A stretch of DNA of 64,000 nucleotides from Pholis gunnellus (lineage: Eukaryota > Chordata > Actinopteri > Perciformes > Pholidae), in the NCBI GenBank assembly GCA_910591455.2, contig OU342806.1, positions 14,291,426 through 14,355,425 on the forward strand. The letters run 5' to 3'. The notes under the pieces are model-generated. The model saw only the letters and a list, made by a program, of their open reading frames with translations, was not told the origin of the DNA and ran no database searches. Positions 11,744-22,918 of the stretch are shown here, in pieces. The number at the start of each line of letters is the position of its first letter. Position 1 is the stretch's first letter. Position numbers and translations under genes: made by a program.

Positions 11744-11908
11744 CTTGTCCTGCAGAATGATGAGGAAGGAGTTCATCACGTTCTCCTTCCTGTCAAAGAG
11801 GCAGAGCAGGGTCAAGATTTGGATGACAAGTTTGGGTTGGTGTGCGTGTGTCATCTCTTTGATCCTCTTGACCAGGGCGTTCTGGTCGAAGGCCACGGCC
11901 TCAGCACA
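11744..11908 (-). other. Unidentified 55-codon symmetric open exon
   Basis: On the minus strand an acceptor (ACACTACACAG) is followed by exactly 165 nt with no stop, then a donor (AAG|GTTAGG), both junctions in phase 0. It encodes CAEAVAFDQNALVKRIKEMT, then HAHQPKLVIQILTLLCLFDR and KENVMNSFLIILQDK: an amphipathic, probably helical segment. It lies between the stop of the intact Pim-like gene and duplicated exon b. Its 3' half recurs near 11.35-11.41, 10.94-11.0 and 10.53-10.6 kb as part of the tandem array. I do not recognise the family. It may be a captured exon of another gene. Confidence 0.4.
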
Positions 11909-11924
11909 CTGTGTAGTGTTAGGT

Positions 11925-13411
11925 TTATTTTAGCCATGGGTGAATTCTGAGCTGCTCCAGGGTAGGACGCTGATTGGGGTCTTTGTTAAAACATCCTCTC
12001 AAGAAATCCTGGCAATCTGGAGAGAAAGAAGGAGAAGAAAGGTGAGGGCGACGGCTACAGTGATCCATCAGAATGTCAACAGATATGTTTCTGCTGACAT
12101 GTTTGTGAGTATGTTTTTCTTACTTTTGGACAGCGTCTCGCTGATTCTCACACGGTTGCTCAAGAACTCGGTGGTCTGAAAATCTGCATCACTGTGGAGT
12201 GTTTCAAAGAGGACCACTCCCAGCTGCCACACTGTGGTGGGTCCGGCTGTGTATCTATGATGATAAAACCACTCTGGGGGGATGAAAGCAGGAGTACCTA
12301 GAATATACAGACATAATAAGACGGTGAGGATGAGGATGAGGAGCTGTGTCTAAATGTAAAAGTTACAGATGGGTAAGTTATTGAAGAGCAGGAGTAAAGC
12401 CAGACATCTTACCGTAGAAGACGCGATAACAGGATCTTCTCTTGACGAAGCAGCTCAGACCAAAGTCAATGAGGCGAACTCGCGGGACGTCCGAGCTCGT
12501 CTCAATCAAGATGTTATCAATCTTAATGTCCCGGTGGAAAATATTTTGCTTCTCTAGGTCAATTGCTGCATCTATCAGCTGTTTCAGTATGATCTGACAG
12601 ACAAAAAGAGAGAGATGAGGGATCACAGAGGAGGATGGTTTGACATGATTTCATGGCTGTGACTCTGAGCTGACTACGAATACAAAACACAAAGTTTCTA
12701 AAAGCATCTTTAAGCCATAGAAATTGAAATGCACGTAAAAACCTCATCCGTTTATTTTCTCCTCCAAATAACTTTAGCTGACCTGGAGCTTTGTCTACAA
12801 CCTGTTTGACTGCCTCCACTACTGTTTCTTGATCCATCAGAACAATTGCTTTGGTGAATACAATGTTACCAAGATCAACAGAAACAATGATCTAAAGACT
12901 AGGAAAATAAACCTTAAATTTAAAAAAAGCCTCCCAGTTCCTGTAAAAAGTTCAAGACACACAAGGATCCTCCAGCAGCTTACCTTGGCCTCCTGCTCTT
13001 GTAAGGAGCCTCCGTTGCCGTTGATGTAGGCGAGTAGGTCCTCGGCGGGGATCGGTCTCTCCATTACCAGGATCAGCTCCTGGTCAAGATCGTACCAGTC
13101 CAATAGAGACACGGGTGCTGACGTCCCCACTGATCCACTTGTTTTGTCCGCCAGTTTCAACATGATGGCAACCTCCATGGACAGCTGCTTCCCAGTTTTA
13201 CTCTGAAACATCACAACAGAGTGGAGGATGAGAGAGACCCATGATTCATCCATAATACATTCAGAAAAAGAGTGCAGTGTTGAATACAGAAGATTTTAAC
13301 AGCAGCAGGTGTTGCTCTCTCACCACGTGTTTGCAGAAAATGCGGTCCTTGGGAATGTGTTTGATGGCAACCTATGAGATACAAACAAGACTTGTGTTAG
13401 CACTCCCTGAC

Positions 13412-13483
<72 letters not shown>

Positions 13484-15067
13484 AAGATTGTGTGTGTGTG
13501 TAACACTTACAGGTATATTATCTGCTTTGCGATAGCCAGCAAACACAGTTCCACATCCTCCTTGACCAAGCTGATCCTGCTGTTTGTATTTGGCCTCAAA
13601 TTCAGCTGAACAGACCAACACATATTATGTTTTAATACAGTTGTGAGTAACACCAATTATATGCTACCTAAGCTCTAATATGAATCCCTCCTCTGTTATA
13701 CTTATAAATCCTAATCTTACACTAAAATGAGGTCAAACCTTACATTTAATAATAATAATGTTATTTATATAGCACCTTTAAAAACAGAGTTTACAAAGTG
13801 CTTTAACAGACAAAGCAGCAAAAGCAAGGCAATAGTAACAACACTATACTGACCTCTTAAGACATCTACAGACGGTCTGGTCTTCTTCAGGTATGGCCTC
13901 GTTTTACTTTTTGTCTTTGGTCCACCGTCGGCGGCGGCCTTCCTCTCACCAACTCTCACATCCTCCACAGATGTATTGCAGTGTTCTACAGAGGAGAAAA
14001 ACACCCAGAGGAACATCAGCTTGACCATCATAGGCACTAACGTGGACAATAGACATCCTCCATACGAAATGACAAAATGGGCAGATTCAAAAATAGTTTG
14101 CCTGCCAAAACCTCAATAAAAATAACATTTCTCACTGTCCTCCAGTGGAATCCATCCAAGCAGGTAATTTTATTTGTCCAGTTTTTGACATATCTGTCTC
14201 CAGCCCAATACAATTAAGGTGAATGCAATTTAGTTTGTGGTGCTCACAGCAATGAAACATTTAACAGCAACATCTATTTCCAAAAACAGGCTCCTTGTTA
14301 CTCTGGATAATCTACAAGCCTCAATGTAATCAGTATCTATTGGACCAATCTTCTACCAAAGAAATAGTCCAAATGAAACTATAGTGTGTTCGATAGATTA
14401 TCCATCCAGAGCACCTTTTTGGAAAGAGATGTTGCTTTTGAATTTTAAAATGTCAATTGTTGATGCTGTGAGCACCAAAAATTAAATTCCTCTTTCACGC
14501 CTGAGTGAAATCAAAAATCTCAGACACAGATCTTTTAAAACCTGAGGAAACCTGGAAGAAATTATCCAAACTATCTGCATAAATAGATACCATTAGAGGG
14601 AAGGGATAATTTGTTTTCTTTGTAATCTAGGTGAACTGAAGTCTATTTAGATCAATATACCAACACCCCAGTTGATGTACATTTCTGTAAGAGATCTGAG
14701 TACATCTTCCACCACTGTCTGAACCCCGTGTTTAGTAAACTGATGATTGGATACACTCCCAACAGCAGATTCACATGATCAGCTTACCTTTCTCAGAGTG
14801 CTTTGAGGAGGATGCCGACTCTTTGCCAAACAGGTTGAGGTCAAGTCTTCCCTTTTTCTCCTTCTTCTTCGTTGGTTCTCCCTCTGCATGTTCTGTGGCG
14901 TTCCTCTTCACTCCTCTCGCACTGAAGCATTCCTCAGAGGTGGTTGGGTCGTCACTTTCTGAAAGCCTTGTCCTTTTGAAAAGGGGTTCACTTTCCGGTC
15001 TGGTCTTTCTTTTAACTCCTCTAGTCATGTCATCCTCTCCGGGAGCTGAACTTGCTGATATGCCCAT
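11925..15067 (-). CDS. Pim-like serine/threonine kinase (8 exons, intact)
   Basis: Exons on the minus strand are 15067-14788, 13985-13854, 13605-13511, 13371-13324, 13202-12984, 12593-12413, 12297-12124 and 12016-11925. All junctions are GT-AG and in phase, giving 406 aa. Residues 1 to about 140 are a Lys/Glu/Ser-rich leader with nuclear-localisation-like KRK and KKKEKK runs. The kinase domain follows: glycine loop LGQGGCGTV, VAIK lysine, catalytic HRDIKIDNIL, DFGLSCF, and PPEWF in place of APE. It ends with DPNQRPTLEQL...HPWLK. The leader-plus-compact-kinase layout and motifs such as SDVPRVRLIDFGLSCFVK match the Pim-like kinases expanded in fish. All catalytic residues are present, so it should be active. 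It lies head-to-head with the ap2b1 tail (+) and tail-to-tail with IFI44-like copy A. Its 3' exons have been duplicated downstream. Confidence 0.85.
13417..13482. repeat. (GT)n microsatellite in kinase intron
   Basis: GT dinucleotide run of about 66 bp in the 139-bp intron between the glycine-loop exon and the VAIK exon, so it makes up about half of that intron. Confidence 0.95.
13740..13830 (-). repeat. LINE/SINE 3'-tail fragment
   Basis: TTATTTATATAGCACCTTTAAAAACAGAG...ACAAAGTGCTTTA is the reverse complement of the common fish retroposon tail that ends in GTAAAGCACTTTGT...GGTGCTATATAAATAA. It lies in an intron of the Pim-like gene. Confidence 0.6.
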
Positions 15068-15529
15068 GCTGATATAGTTGTGAACTATTTATATATATAG
15101 GTATACGCGATAACTTCAGAGCAACCAGTGTGAACCAATGCTTGAACTGAATGAATTTGTCAATGTGTGTGTTCTTAATATGTGGTGAACAGAATGTGGA
15201 ACACAATGAGTTGTTCTGTATCATGAGGTCATGATAGAACAACCGTCAAATTTCTTAATATGCAAATTAGTGTTTAGTGCTTTATTTGAATTGTGTGTAT
15301 ATTTGTATAGGTGGCACTGAAACAATTCATACAATGCATAAAATACACAAGCATACAATGCTTGATATGGACTCCCTCTCAGTCATCTGGATGATTTTAC
15401 CTATTGAAATGCCCTTAGGTTGTTTTTATGAACTATTCATATTGATCTAAAGTCAAACATTTTAAGGAATAAATGCAAAACTATTCTTTGCTTTCTGGTT
15501 GGCAATGTTGTTCTGTCTGTCAAGCCACC

Positions 15530-15660
15530 ATTTTGGTCCAGACTGAAATATCTCAACAACTGTTGGATGGATTGAACTTTGGTCCTATCTATCCTACTGA
15601 CTTTAGGTGATCACCTCATTTTTATCTAGCAACGCCATGCGGTTGACATTTGTGGTTTTT
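15530..15660. repeat. Dispersed fish repeat, copy 2
   Basis: Shares TTTGGTCCAGACTGAAATAT, then CTCAACAACTGTTGGATGGA, with the copies near 7.1 and 31.3 kb. It lies between the Pim-like start and the ap2b1 fragment. Confidence 0.7.
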
Positions 15661-15845
15661 GCATGTGAAGAAATACACATTCCTGCCAATGTTATAACAT
15701 CGTTCCACTGATCATGAGATTACAGTAATATGCCCAACACATTATAATGCTGCACTGTGCCAGCAAAAGGCAGAGAAGAACACAGTTAGAAAGTGAAAAT
15801 GGAGAAACATTAACAATGCATTTTTTTAAATAAATAAAAAAAGAG

Positions 15846-17377
15846 GCCAAGAGGAATGTGGAAGGCCAGGACATGCTCTACCAGTCCCTCAAGCTAACCA
15901 ACGGCATCTGGATCTTAGCTGAGCTCCGCATTCAGCCCGGCAACCCCAACTACACGGTAGAGGATTATTACACTATTGGGCCTTCAGCTGTGCTTCATGC
16001 TTGTTTGATGAATATCTGTGTCCAGGTGACATCTACAAGGTTTAATGTAGAATTCCAATGCAGCTCAGTTGGTAAGAAAGGGAAAGAAAATAACAAAGAA
16101 TTTCAAGTTTTTGTTGTTGTTATTTTTATTGATCACAATTAAACCTGGACAAACATTTTTGAGTGATTCGTGGTTGTATTTGGTGAAGTGCCTGCATGTA
16201 GTAGATTATAGCTGCGTCTCTGATAGGTAGTGAAACAGGTTTTTAGGTTTTATATACATATATTTAGTGTTTAATGGCTTTTTAATGTAAAGTAGATTGA
16301 GTTCACTTGTGCTATATAATGAGAAGAATTGGAACCAGAATTTATTCCACAAAGGACTACAACAAACATTTATTTATTTAATTTTCGATTTATTTATCAA
16401 TGCTGTTTTTGATCAATAGGTTGTTAGTCTATAAAACAACAGAAAGTAGTCAAAATTAATATTCATACTTTCCCAAAGTCCACAGTGATGTCTTCCAATG
16501 TCTTGTTCTGTCCTGAGTCAGTCCAAAACCCAAATATATTAATTTAAATGTGATGTAATACAGAGATAAACAACCGGTCTTCACATTGAAGAAGGTAGAA
16601 CCAGAGAATAATTGGCTTTTTTCGCTTGAAAAATGGCTAAAACGATTAATAGATTATCAAAATAGCTGCAGATTATTTTTCTTACATTCAAACTAATCGA
16701 CTAATTGTTTGAAGCTTTGAATCCATGTTATGTAAAACTCTATAAACCCTCCTTCAGCTGTCTACTTAATTGTTTCTGCACTACACACACTCACAGTAGA
16801 TGATCATCCAGAACAGTGATTACTTTTATTGGTTTTAGTATCTACCTAAATACACTGCAGTTTACTCTTTTGTGTTGATCAAAAATGAGTCCTCTCATAA
16901 CTTCTTAGACGATATGTTCTTGTTATTATTGGTTCAGCACGTCAGCTAGCTAATCTTTCTTTATTCTGTGTTAACAAAGATTTTCAAATGCTCTCCCTGG
17001 AGTAGAAGGCACAGCCTGCTGCAAACTTTGAATTTTGACTTTTTCTCCCATATTTGAATGGTGGTTCAAATTGTGTGATGGCTCTAATGACCCATGGGTT
17101 TTCTTGGGAAAGGTTATGATTAAATACAGAATCAAACGTGTGTAGAACCATCATTACTGTTTACCCCCTGTGCGATCCTGCAAAACCTTCAAAAGTACAG
17201 TAAGCTGTTTCACGACAGCTTTGACGAGGCTCTTGAATGATCCTATTTCTGAGTAAAAGGGTTCTCCCATCGTTACTCTGTGTTCTCTCTCTGTTTCCAC
17301 AGCTGTCTCTCAAGTGTCGGGCTCCAGAGGTTTCTCAGTACGTCTACCTGACGTACGACTCTGTGCTGAAGACCTGA
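15846..17377 (+). CDS. ap2b1: AP-2 complex beta subunit, last two exons only
   Basis: Exon 15846-15956 encodes 37 residues (AKRNVEGQDMLYQSLKLTNG then IWILAELRIQPGNPNYT). After a GT-AG intron, exon 17303-17377 encodes LSLKCRAPEVSQYVYLTYD and SVLKT before TGA. These 61 residues match the extreme C-terminus of beta-adaptin of the clathrin adaptor AP-2 (the appendage platform subdomain). GQDMLYQ and NPNYTLSLK favour AP2B1 over AP1B1. Frame and both splice sites of the intron are intact. Upstream, the acceptor AAAGAG lacks a good pyrimidine tract and no other beta-adaptin exon was found in the preceding 15.8 kb. It is therefore either the end of a gene with an intron longer than 15 kb spanning the kinase and IFI44-like copy A, or an orphan fragment brought in by duplication. 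Confidence 0.75.
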
Positions 17378-19552
17378 GCTGCTTCAACACTAAGCAGCTC
17401 TGCTTCGTCCTGATGACAAACTGCAGTGTTATATCATGTTCTGCCATTCGCAGCTAACTGCCAAAACAACGGAATCCAAACAGTAGATGATGGGAGACTA
17501 AATAGTCTGGGGGTTTCTTCTGAAGTGATCAACAAGGCAAATCTCAGTCAAAAGTATATTGTACTGAAGTTGAACAGGACAAACACTGTTGATGTTTCCT
17601 TTATTTTGGCAGTTGAAAGCATTATTAACTCCTCTTATTCAAGTCCCCATTTCTATTTTTACCTCCCAGAGAAAACACGTCGACCATTCCATCCTTAACT
17701 TAGTGTCTTAATGTTGTAAAGATGTGACTGATGGTGTAACTGTCATGAGTGGAAAAAAAAGTAATCTCCCAAGTTTTCCATGAAGCCATTTCTTTTCTCA
17801 CATTCCTTTTGGATTTGCTTTATTTTTGATATTGACTTTGCTTCAGTTGCACCTACAGACTGATACCAGTGTTGCTTTGTTCCTATTGCCATTCATGTTT
17901 GTGACGAGTAGAAACCTTCTTATACACAGTCTGTGGTAGAAACCCACAATGTGATTGAAGCTGCTAGCGTCGGTCCTACAGCGGGTTATCCTCCTGGAGG
18001 TCATAGCTTACAATAACTTCTAGAGACATGCTTATCTAACAAACATTATACATACATCACAGTGAGCAGCATATGTACTCCTGTTTTTCCTGTCATGACT
18101 TTAAGCACACCGCACAGCTTCTTGTATTTGATGTGATTACTTACAATTTTAGTTTAGATATATAACTTGCTTTTTCCTCCATAAGTATGAAACATTGTGC
18201 AGTAATTGAAAAACTTGACATTCTAAACCGTTGGAAAACGAAAATGTAGACCAGAGATAAGTAAGAAACGTAACCACCAAATCCAGGCATCTACGTGACA
18301 AGTGATAAAACACAGAAGCAGGTCCTGTTGAGGTCTTTATTCCAAATCTTTCCATCAGCCATCAGCACTGTTTTATTAATACTCCACCCCTTTCACCTCA
18401 GCTGCTGTCTTCCGAAGATTTAGATAATTTTTTAAGCATGTTTTTTGTTTGGTTTTAGATGTTTTAATGGTTAAATTCAAAATGCAAAAAGCTAAAGAAA
18501 TAAGAAATGTCATGTGAAGCAACTTCAATGGACCTGTTCTGACATAATAAAGCTAATCTTTACTCAATTATATAGACACAAACTGTAGTGAGGTGTCTGC
18601 AGGCTACAGTATTTAAGTAGACGAACGCAAACTGTCAGTGGAACAGACAGTCAAGAAGCTTCTGGCAGAAAATAACACACTCCACATTTGTTTATAATGA
18701 CACAAACCACAGCAACTATTGATTATCTGTTAACACACCAGTGCCACTTTATTTTAAGAATATTTGTTAGTTCATTTCACATTTACTGCAACCACATAGT
18801 TGCACACGGCTTTATGCACCGACATTGTCATTCCTATTTATTGTGCATCTACCTCTGTGTGTTTCCTTTTTAACTGGCTTTATTGTTTCAGTACCTTCAA
18901 TTCTGTAATGTGCATTAAATGTTTTCACCTTTCTTTTTGATACCAGTGTTTTTGCTATCTTCATTCCGTTGTTGTCAAGCCAGTCTAAACCTGGGGCAAG
19001 TCAGGCCGAACCAATCTCACAGGACCAAGCATTCACGCTAACGAAATGCCCAAGCTTATGTTTTAGTACCCTAGTGTCAATATAACCCTCTGATGTTGGC
19101 TTTGTGTGTGCTAATAGAACATAGGGTGCATATGCTCTAAGGCCAAGAGTTGCGCTAGTACAGTGTAGTCAAGTGATGGTGTAGTTTATGTAGCTAATAC
19201 ATTTAAATGTTTTGGTATTACCCTACAAAGGAATGGTAATGTAGAAATATATTTTGAAATGTGCCTGCATGAGAGTCCACTGTCGATTTTATCCTTTTTC
19301 ATTCAGGCTGTAGCTTTGCTCCATTTAAAATCTAATCTCCCAACTTCATGTCTCTGTTGTTTTAAGCAGCATCGTCTCGAGCACTCCCACACATTGAAGT
19401 ATATATCCAAATCATTTGCCAGCAGCACAGAATGTATGGCGAGAGCTATCATAACATCCTTGCTGTAACCCTGTTGTAAATTATTTGTCATTGTCACAGT
19501 ACCACATCTTATGTCATTAAACTGCCAAACACATGATGCATCACTGTGTCGA

Positions 19553-19635
<83 letters not shown>

Positions 19636-20130
19636 CTGACATAAAGAGAGACAGACAGAGACGGAGTAAAAGAGGGTTTCCTAAAAACGTCCTCAATTAA
19701 TTCACGTTTGTTGAATGAATTTTCCTGAAGCACGTTATCACAGTCTCTTGCAGAACATTCCTCTTTGGTCTGTTCTTATGTGTCTCACATCTGGAATGAC
19801 CTCTGGAGGTCACTGGGTATTTCCACTTCCTGCTGTTAACTTCGTTGTCTTGTCTAATGATCTTTCTCTGAGGGCTGCAGAGCCCCAAACATGGGCAGGA
19901 GATCATCAGATCTGCCACTTTTACTACCTGGGGTGTAGAAGTCCAATCTGGTGAGAAGAGTCTCTGAGAAAGTTTATTCAAAACTTCCCTGCGGTGATGA
20001 AAGGTCAATCCTGTGACACAAGAATGTCTCCACAGCACTTTGACTCTTCAAGTTTTAAGACAAGTAGGGGTGTCCCGGTCTCGCTACAAAACTACTGGTA
20101 GTGAAGTTGTACATTTACTGTATCACTGAT
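17378..20130. other. Possible ap2b1 3'UTR, then intergenic
   Basis: No gene seen beyond the ap2b1 stop. AATAAA-like words at about 18,546 (ACATAATAAAGC) and ATTAAA near 18,913 could end a long 3'UTR. A GT microsatellite follows at 19.55 kb. An open frame on the minus strand at 19.70-20.04 kb resembles nothing I can name. Confidence 0.4.
19554..19634. repeat. (GT)n microsatellite, about 40 units
   Basis: Uninterrupted GT run in intergenic DNA. Confidence 0.97.
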
Positions 20131-20143
20131 CAACACTGTAAAC

Positions 20144-20771
20144 CAGAGGTTCTCAAACTTGTTGGCCAGGGACCCCTCTCATGGGAGAACATTTTAAAAA
20201 GGAGCCCCTCTTAATCGTAACACAGATTAAGCATATTGCTTACTAACATTTATACTCTTAGATGCCATTGTAACTCTTTGTATTCTAAAACTTTTCAACC
20301 TAAATACTTCAGACCTGTTTCATAGTGATAAAAATAACAACATTTGACCTTGAATCATATTGATATCACTTATACACCTTTAAACAGAGGGATGTTTTTT
20401 GTCAAATTGCATTTGGACCTAACTTAAGCATTTAGATATATTTTTCAGCTTTTAGAAAATGAACATTAGCAATAGTCCTAATAAATCCATATATTTCAAA
20501 TTTAGTTCAGTTCAGTCTAATGCTGACTATCAGTAAGTGCTTCAACTTAAAAATAAACAACTTCTTGCTGTGTCACAATCATATCAGAGTTATAACTGGC
20601 CCAAAGTTACCGTTGGTGGGAGTAATGGATACAATATGTTTTGTTGGCAAATGTTCCCCATCTGTAGAGATGCATTTGTTTTTAATAAAACAGCACAATT
20701 TTATAATTAAGACCAAATTATTTCGTGGGACCCCTGACCGAGGGCCACGGACCCCACTTTGAGAATCACTG
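20144..20771. mobile_element. Non-autonomous hAT element with 8-bp TSD
   Basis: The element starts CAGAGGTTCTCAAACTTG and ends CTTTGAGAATCACTG, imperfect terminal inverted repeats of the CAGNGNTTCTCAAA type. It is flanked by a perfect 8-bp duplication CTGTAAAC at 20136-20143 and 20772-20779. An 8-bp duplication with such ends defines the hAT superfamily. At 628 bp and with no long ORF it cannot move by itself. It landed inside DNA homologous to an IFI44-like intron, just upstream of the truncated copy. Confidence 0.9.
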
Positions 20772-21002
20772 CTGTAAACTACTAGCTTTCAAGTTGTAAA
20801 GGCTGAATTCTTGGTACTGCTACTCTCAGCTTAATGCTCGGGTTTGTAGTTTTTATAATGGGAGCTGTAGTTTCTTCCGTTCTCATAAAGTAAACATCAA
20901 CCTTTTAAAACTCATGAAGGTTTCAACATCTTATATCAACTGCTGCTATACTACTGAAGTATGACATTTAGTCAAAATCTTTCACTATAGAGTAACATGT
21001 AT

Positions 21003-21621
21003 GGAAGATGTGAGAAACGTTTACAATGGCTACATTAAGGAAATGGTGAAGATTTTAGAATTTTATACTGAAGAAAAACACTCTATAAGTTGTGTTGTAC
21101 TAGGGTTGTAATGTCCATCCATTCATCCATTTTCTGCCACTTATCTGGAGACAGGTAGCAGGAGGCTTAGCTAGGTAGTCCAGATGTTCCTCTCCCAATC
21201 AACCTTTTCCAGCTCCTACGTCCCAGATAATAATATATTTTGTATGTATTAGTCATTTAACGATTGTTTAAATGATATGCCTGTATACATAACAATCAAA
21301 CGTTCCAATGTTGACAAGACAATTAAAAGAAAAATGTTGCTGTGATTTCACAAAAGTTTTTAAAGTTGTTTGTCGTCTATAAAAAAAGAAATGCCTTAAC
21401 TACTCTCATCTAAGTCTTTTGTGATTCAGATGCAGGAGGTCAGCGCTCGGCTCGGTGTGCCGGTGTCCTGTGTCGTTCCAGTGAGGAATTACAGCGAGGA
21501 GTTGGAGTCGGACCCGGACTGCGACATCCTGCTGCTTAGTGCCGTCATCCAGATGCTTCGTTTCGCTGATAATTACTTTGATGAAATCAGTGACCGATTC
21601 AGCAACATTGAAACCAAATAA
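21003..21621 (+). pseudogene. Truncated IFI44-like remnant (copy B')
   Basis: Only the end of the TKVD-type exon (21003-21045, EDVRNVYNGYIKEM) and the full last exon (21430-21621, MQEVSARLGVPVSCVVPVRN...ISDRFSNIETK-stop) remain. The last exon is almost identical to that of copy B. Sequence at 20.82-20.95 kb matches the copy B intron near 23.78-23.9 kb, so this is a duplicated block, not a retrocopy. The P-loop exon and all others are missing and a hAT element sits just upstream. Without the GTP-binding exons it cannot make a working protein. Confidence 0.8.
21114..21225. repeat. Fish dispersed repeat with CCATCCATT...TTATCTGG
   Basis: CCATCCATTCATCCATTTTC followed by TGCCACTTATCTGGAG and CCAGATGTTCCTCTCCC is the familiar fish retroposon segment containing CCATTTTCTNCCGCTTATCCGG. 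It sits in the last intron of copy B'. Confidence 0.6.
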
Positions 21622-22375
21622 TATGAAGTATTTAGGCATCGGATGTTTATATCTTGTCCAACTTTAATGAAATGTCCATCACAATAATCCATCCATGCAT
21701 ACATCCATCTACTGTCAGGTGATCCTGTCTAGTTCTAGTTCACTGTGCACTTCCTCCTCTTGAGTTTCCCAAGCACCCCTTGGAATACTGGGACATGTAG
21801 TGCCTCTAGTATCTGGTTTCAGAAACTCAGTGAGCTGATCCTCATATTGATTGTAATTATATTGTTAGAAAATGATTACTTTATAAAAGGTGTTTCTTTC
21901 ATTTTTACGTTAAATACTGTAATTTACTTATGTTTTTTTCCAAATCACTTACAGGTTTTACAAATGACATATGGTAAATTACAAACTATACATGATTTCA
22001 CTGCAGTTAAAACTAAAGTCTACTAATGTATTAATGCCGGTCAGACAGTTAGTATACAGCAGACGGACCAGCTGAGGAGCAGTCTGCTGTAATAGGACTG
22101 TGTCAGCAGGTCTTCTGTCAACAATACGACGTATAGGCTACGAGGCACATTGTGTGCCTAATATTGGTTTGTAGAATGGAATTAGTATCTAAACTGGCTA
22201 CTGAGTTCACTCTGAATTTGTTTTAATCTAAAAGTATGTGTTCAGAATACAGTTGGCTAAATTAGTTTATTTAGAGACAAACTTCAGTTTTATTTTGAAG
22301 GCAAGATTATTCCAGTATGGAAGCCCATTTCCTGCACTGTGTTGAAAAAATAAAGACCCTCTAAATCATTATAAT

Positions 22376-22530
22376 GAGAAACGTTCTCAAAATAAAGACA
22401 TAGTATCTCATAATTATGACTTAGTATCTCATAATTATAAGATAGTAACTCATAATTATGAGATACTAAGCCATAATCATAAGATGTTAAGTCATTATTT
22501 TGAGATAGTATCTCATTATAATGACTTACA
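22376..22530. repeat. Alternating inverted repeat of TCATAATTATGA words
   Basis: TAGTATCTCATAATTATGA and its reverse-complement form TCATAATTATGAGATACTA alternate several times. The tract is thus both a degenerate tandem repeat and a potential hairpin. It lies in the 3' flank of copy B'. Confidence 0.7.
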
Positions 22531-22620
22531 GCAGTGGTCACCAACCTTTTTAAGCCCAAGATCCCTGACCTCTGCCTCGGTGACCGGCAAGATCTACTTA
22601 TTGAGGCGTTGAGAGAAAAA
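22531..22620. mobile_element. hAT terminal fragment
   Basis: CAGTGGTCACCAACC then TTTTTAAGCCCAAGATCCCTG and the GTGACCGGCAAGATCTAC word look like one end of another hAT family. I did not find the matching end, so it is probably truncated. It lies where the TLDc or linker exons of copy B would be expected. Confidence 0.5.
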
Positions 22621-22918
22621 GACTGTCCAGACTGTACTTACAACTTGAGGCTTTTTATTTGGCCTAATTGTAATTGAATGAAATCAAACACTTTGGTCCA
22701 GCTTTCAAATTGATGTGATTGATGTCTCTGCATAATACTATGCAATGATACTGTTGGCCATTCGTACTGTCCTATTCAATTTAAAGCACAATTCTTGACT
22801 TATTTTCTTAATTTTATCTGCAACCATGACTGCTACCATCACAGAGGTCAACTCTTTAACAACCAAGCTAAAAAAAACAACCTTTTCACTCAATTAAAAT
22901 CTTTTCTTGTTTCTACAG

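Larger units (their letters stand above)
10525..11910. repeat. Tandem array of ~407-410-bp units at Pim-like 3' end
   Basis: The word GTCAAAGAGGCAGAGC (or a close variant) recurs at about 10,551, 10,973, 11,388 and 11,796, and the 174-nt kinase exon recurs 407 bp apart. Each full unit holds the end of the unidentified exon, a short intron and a kinase exon. In one unit (10.8-10.95 kb) the kinase exon has been deleted, leaving the intron ends fused. Spacing and near-identity point to recent unequal exchange. Confidence 0.8.

Noticed and set aside
19697..20038. 113-codon minus-strand frame
   Set aside because: No recognisable domain, no splice context, and it lies between a microsatellite and a hAT insertion. 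Possibly an old transposon remnant, but I could not support a family.
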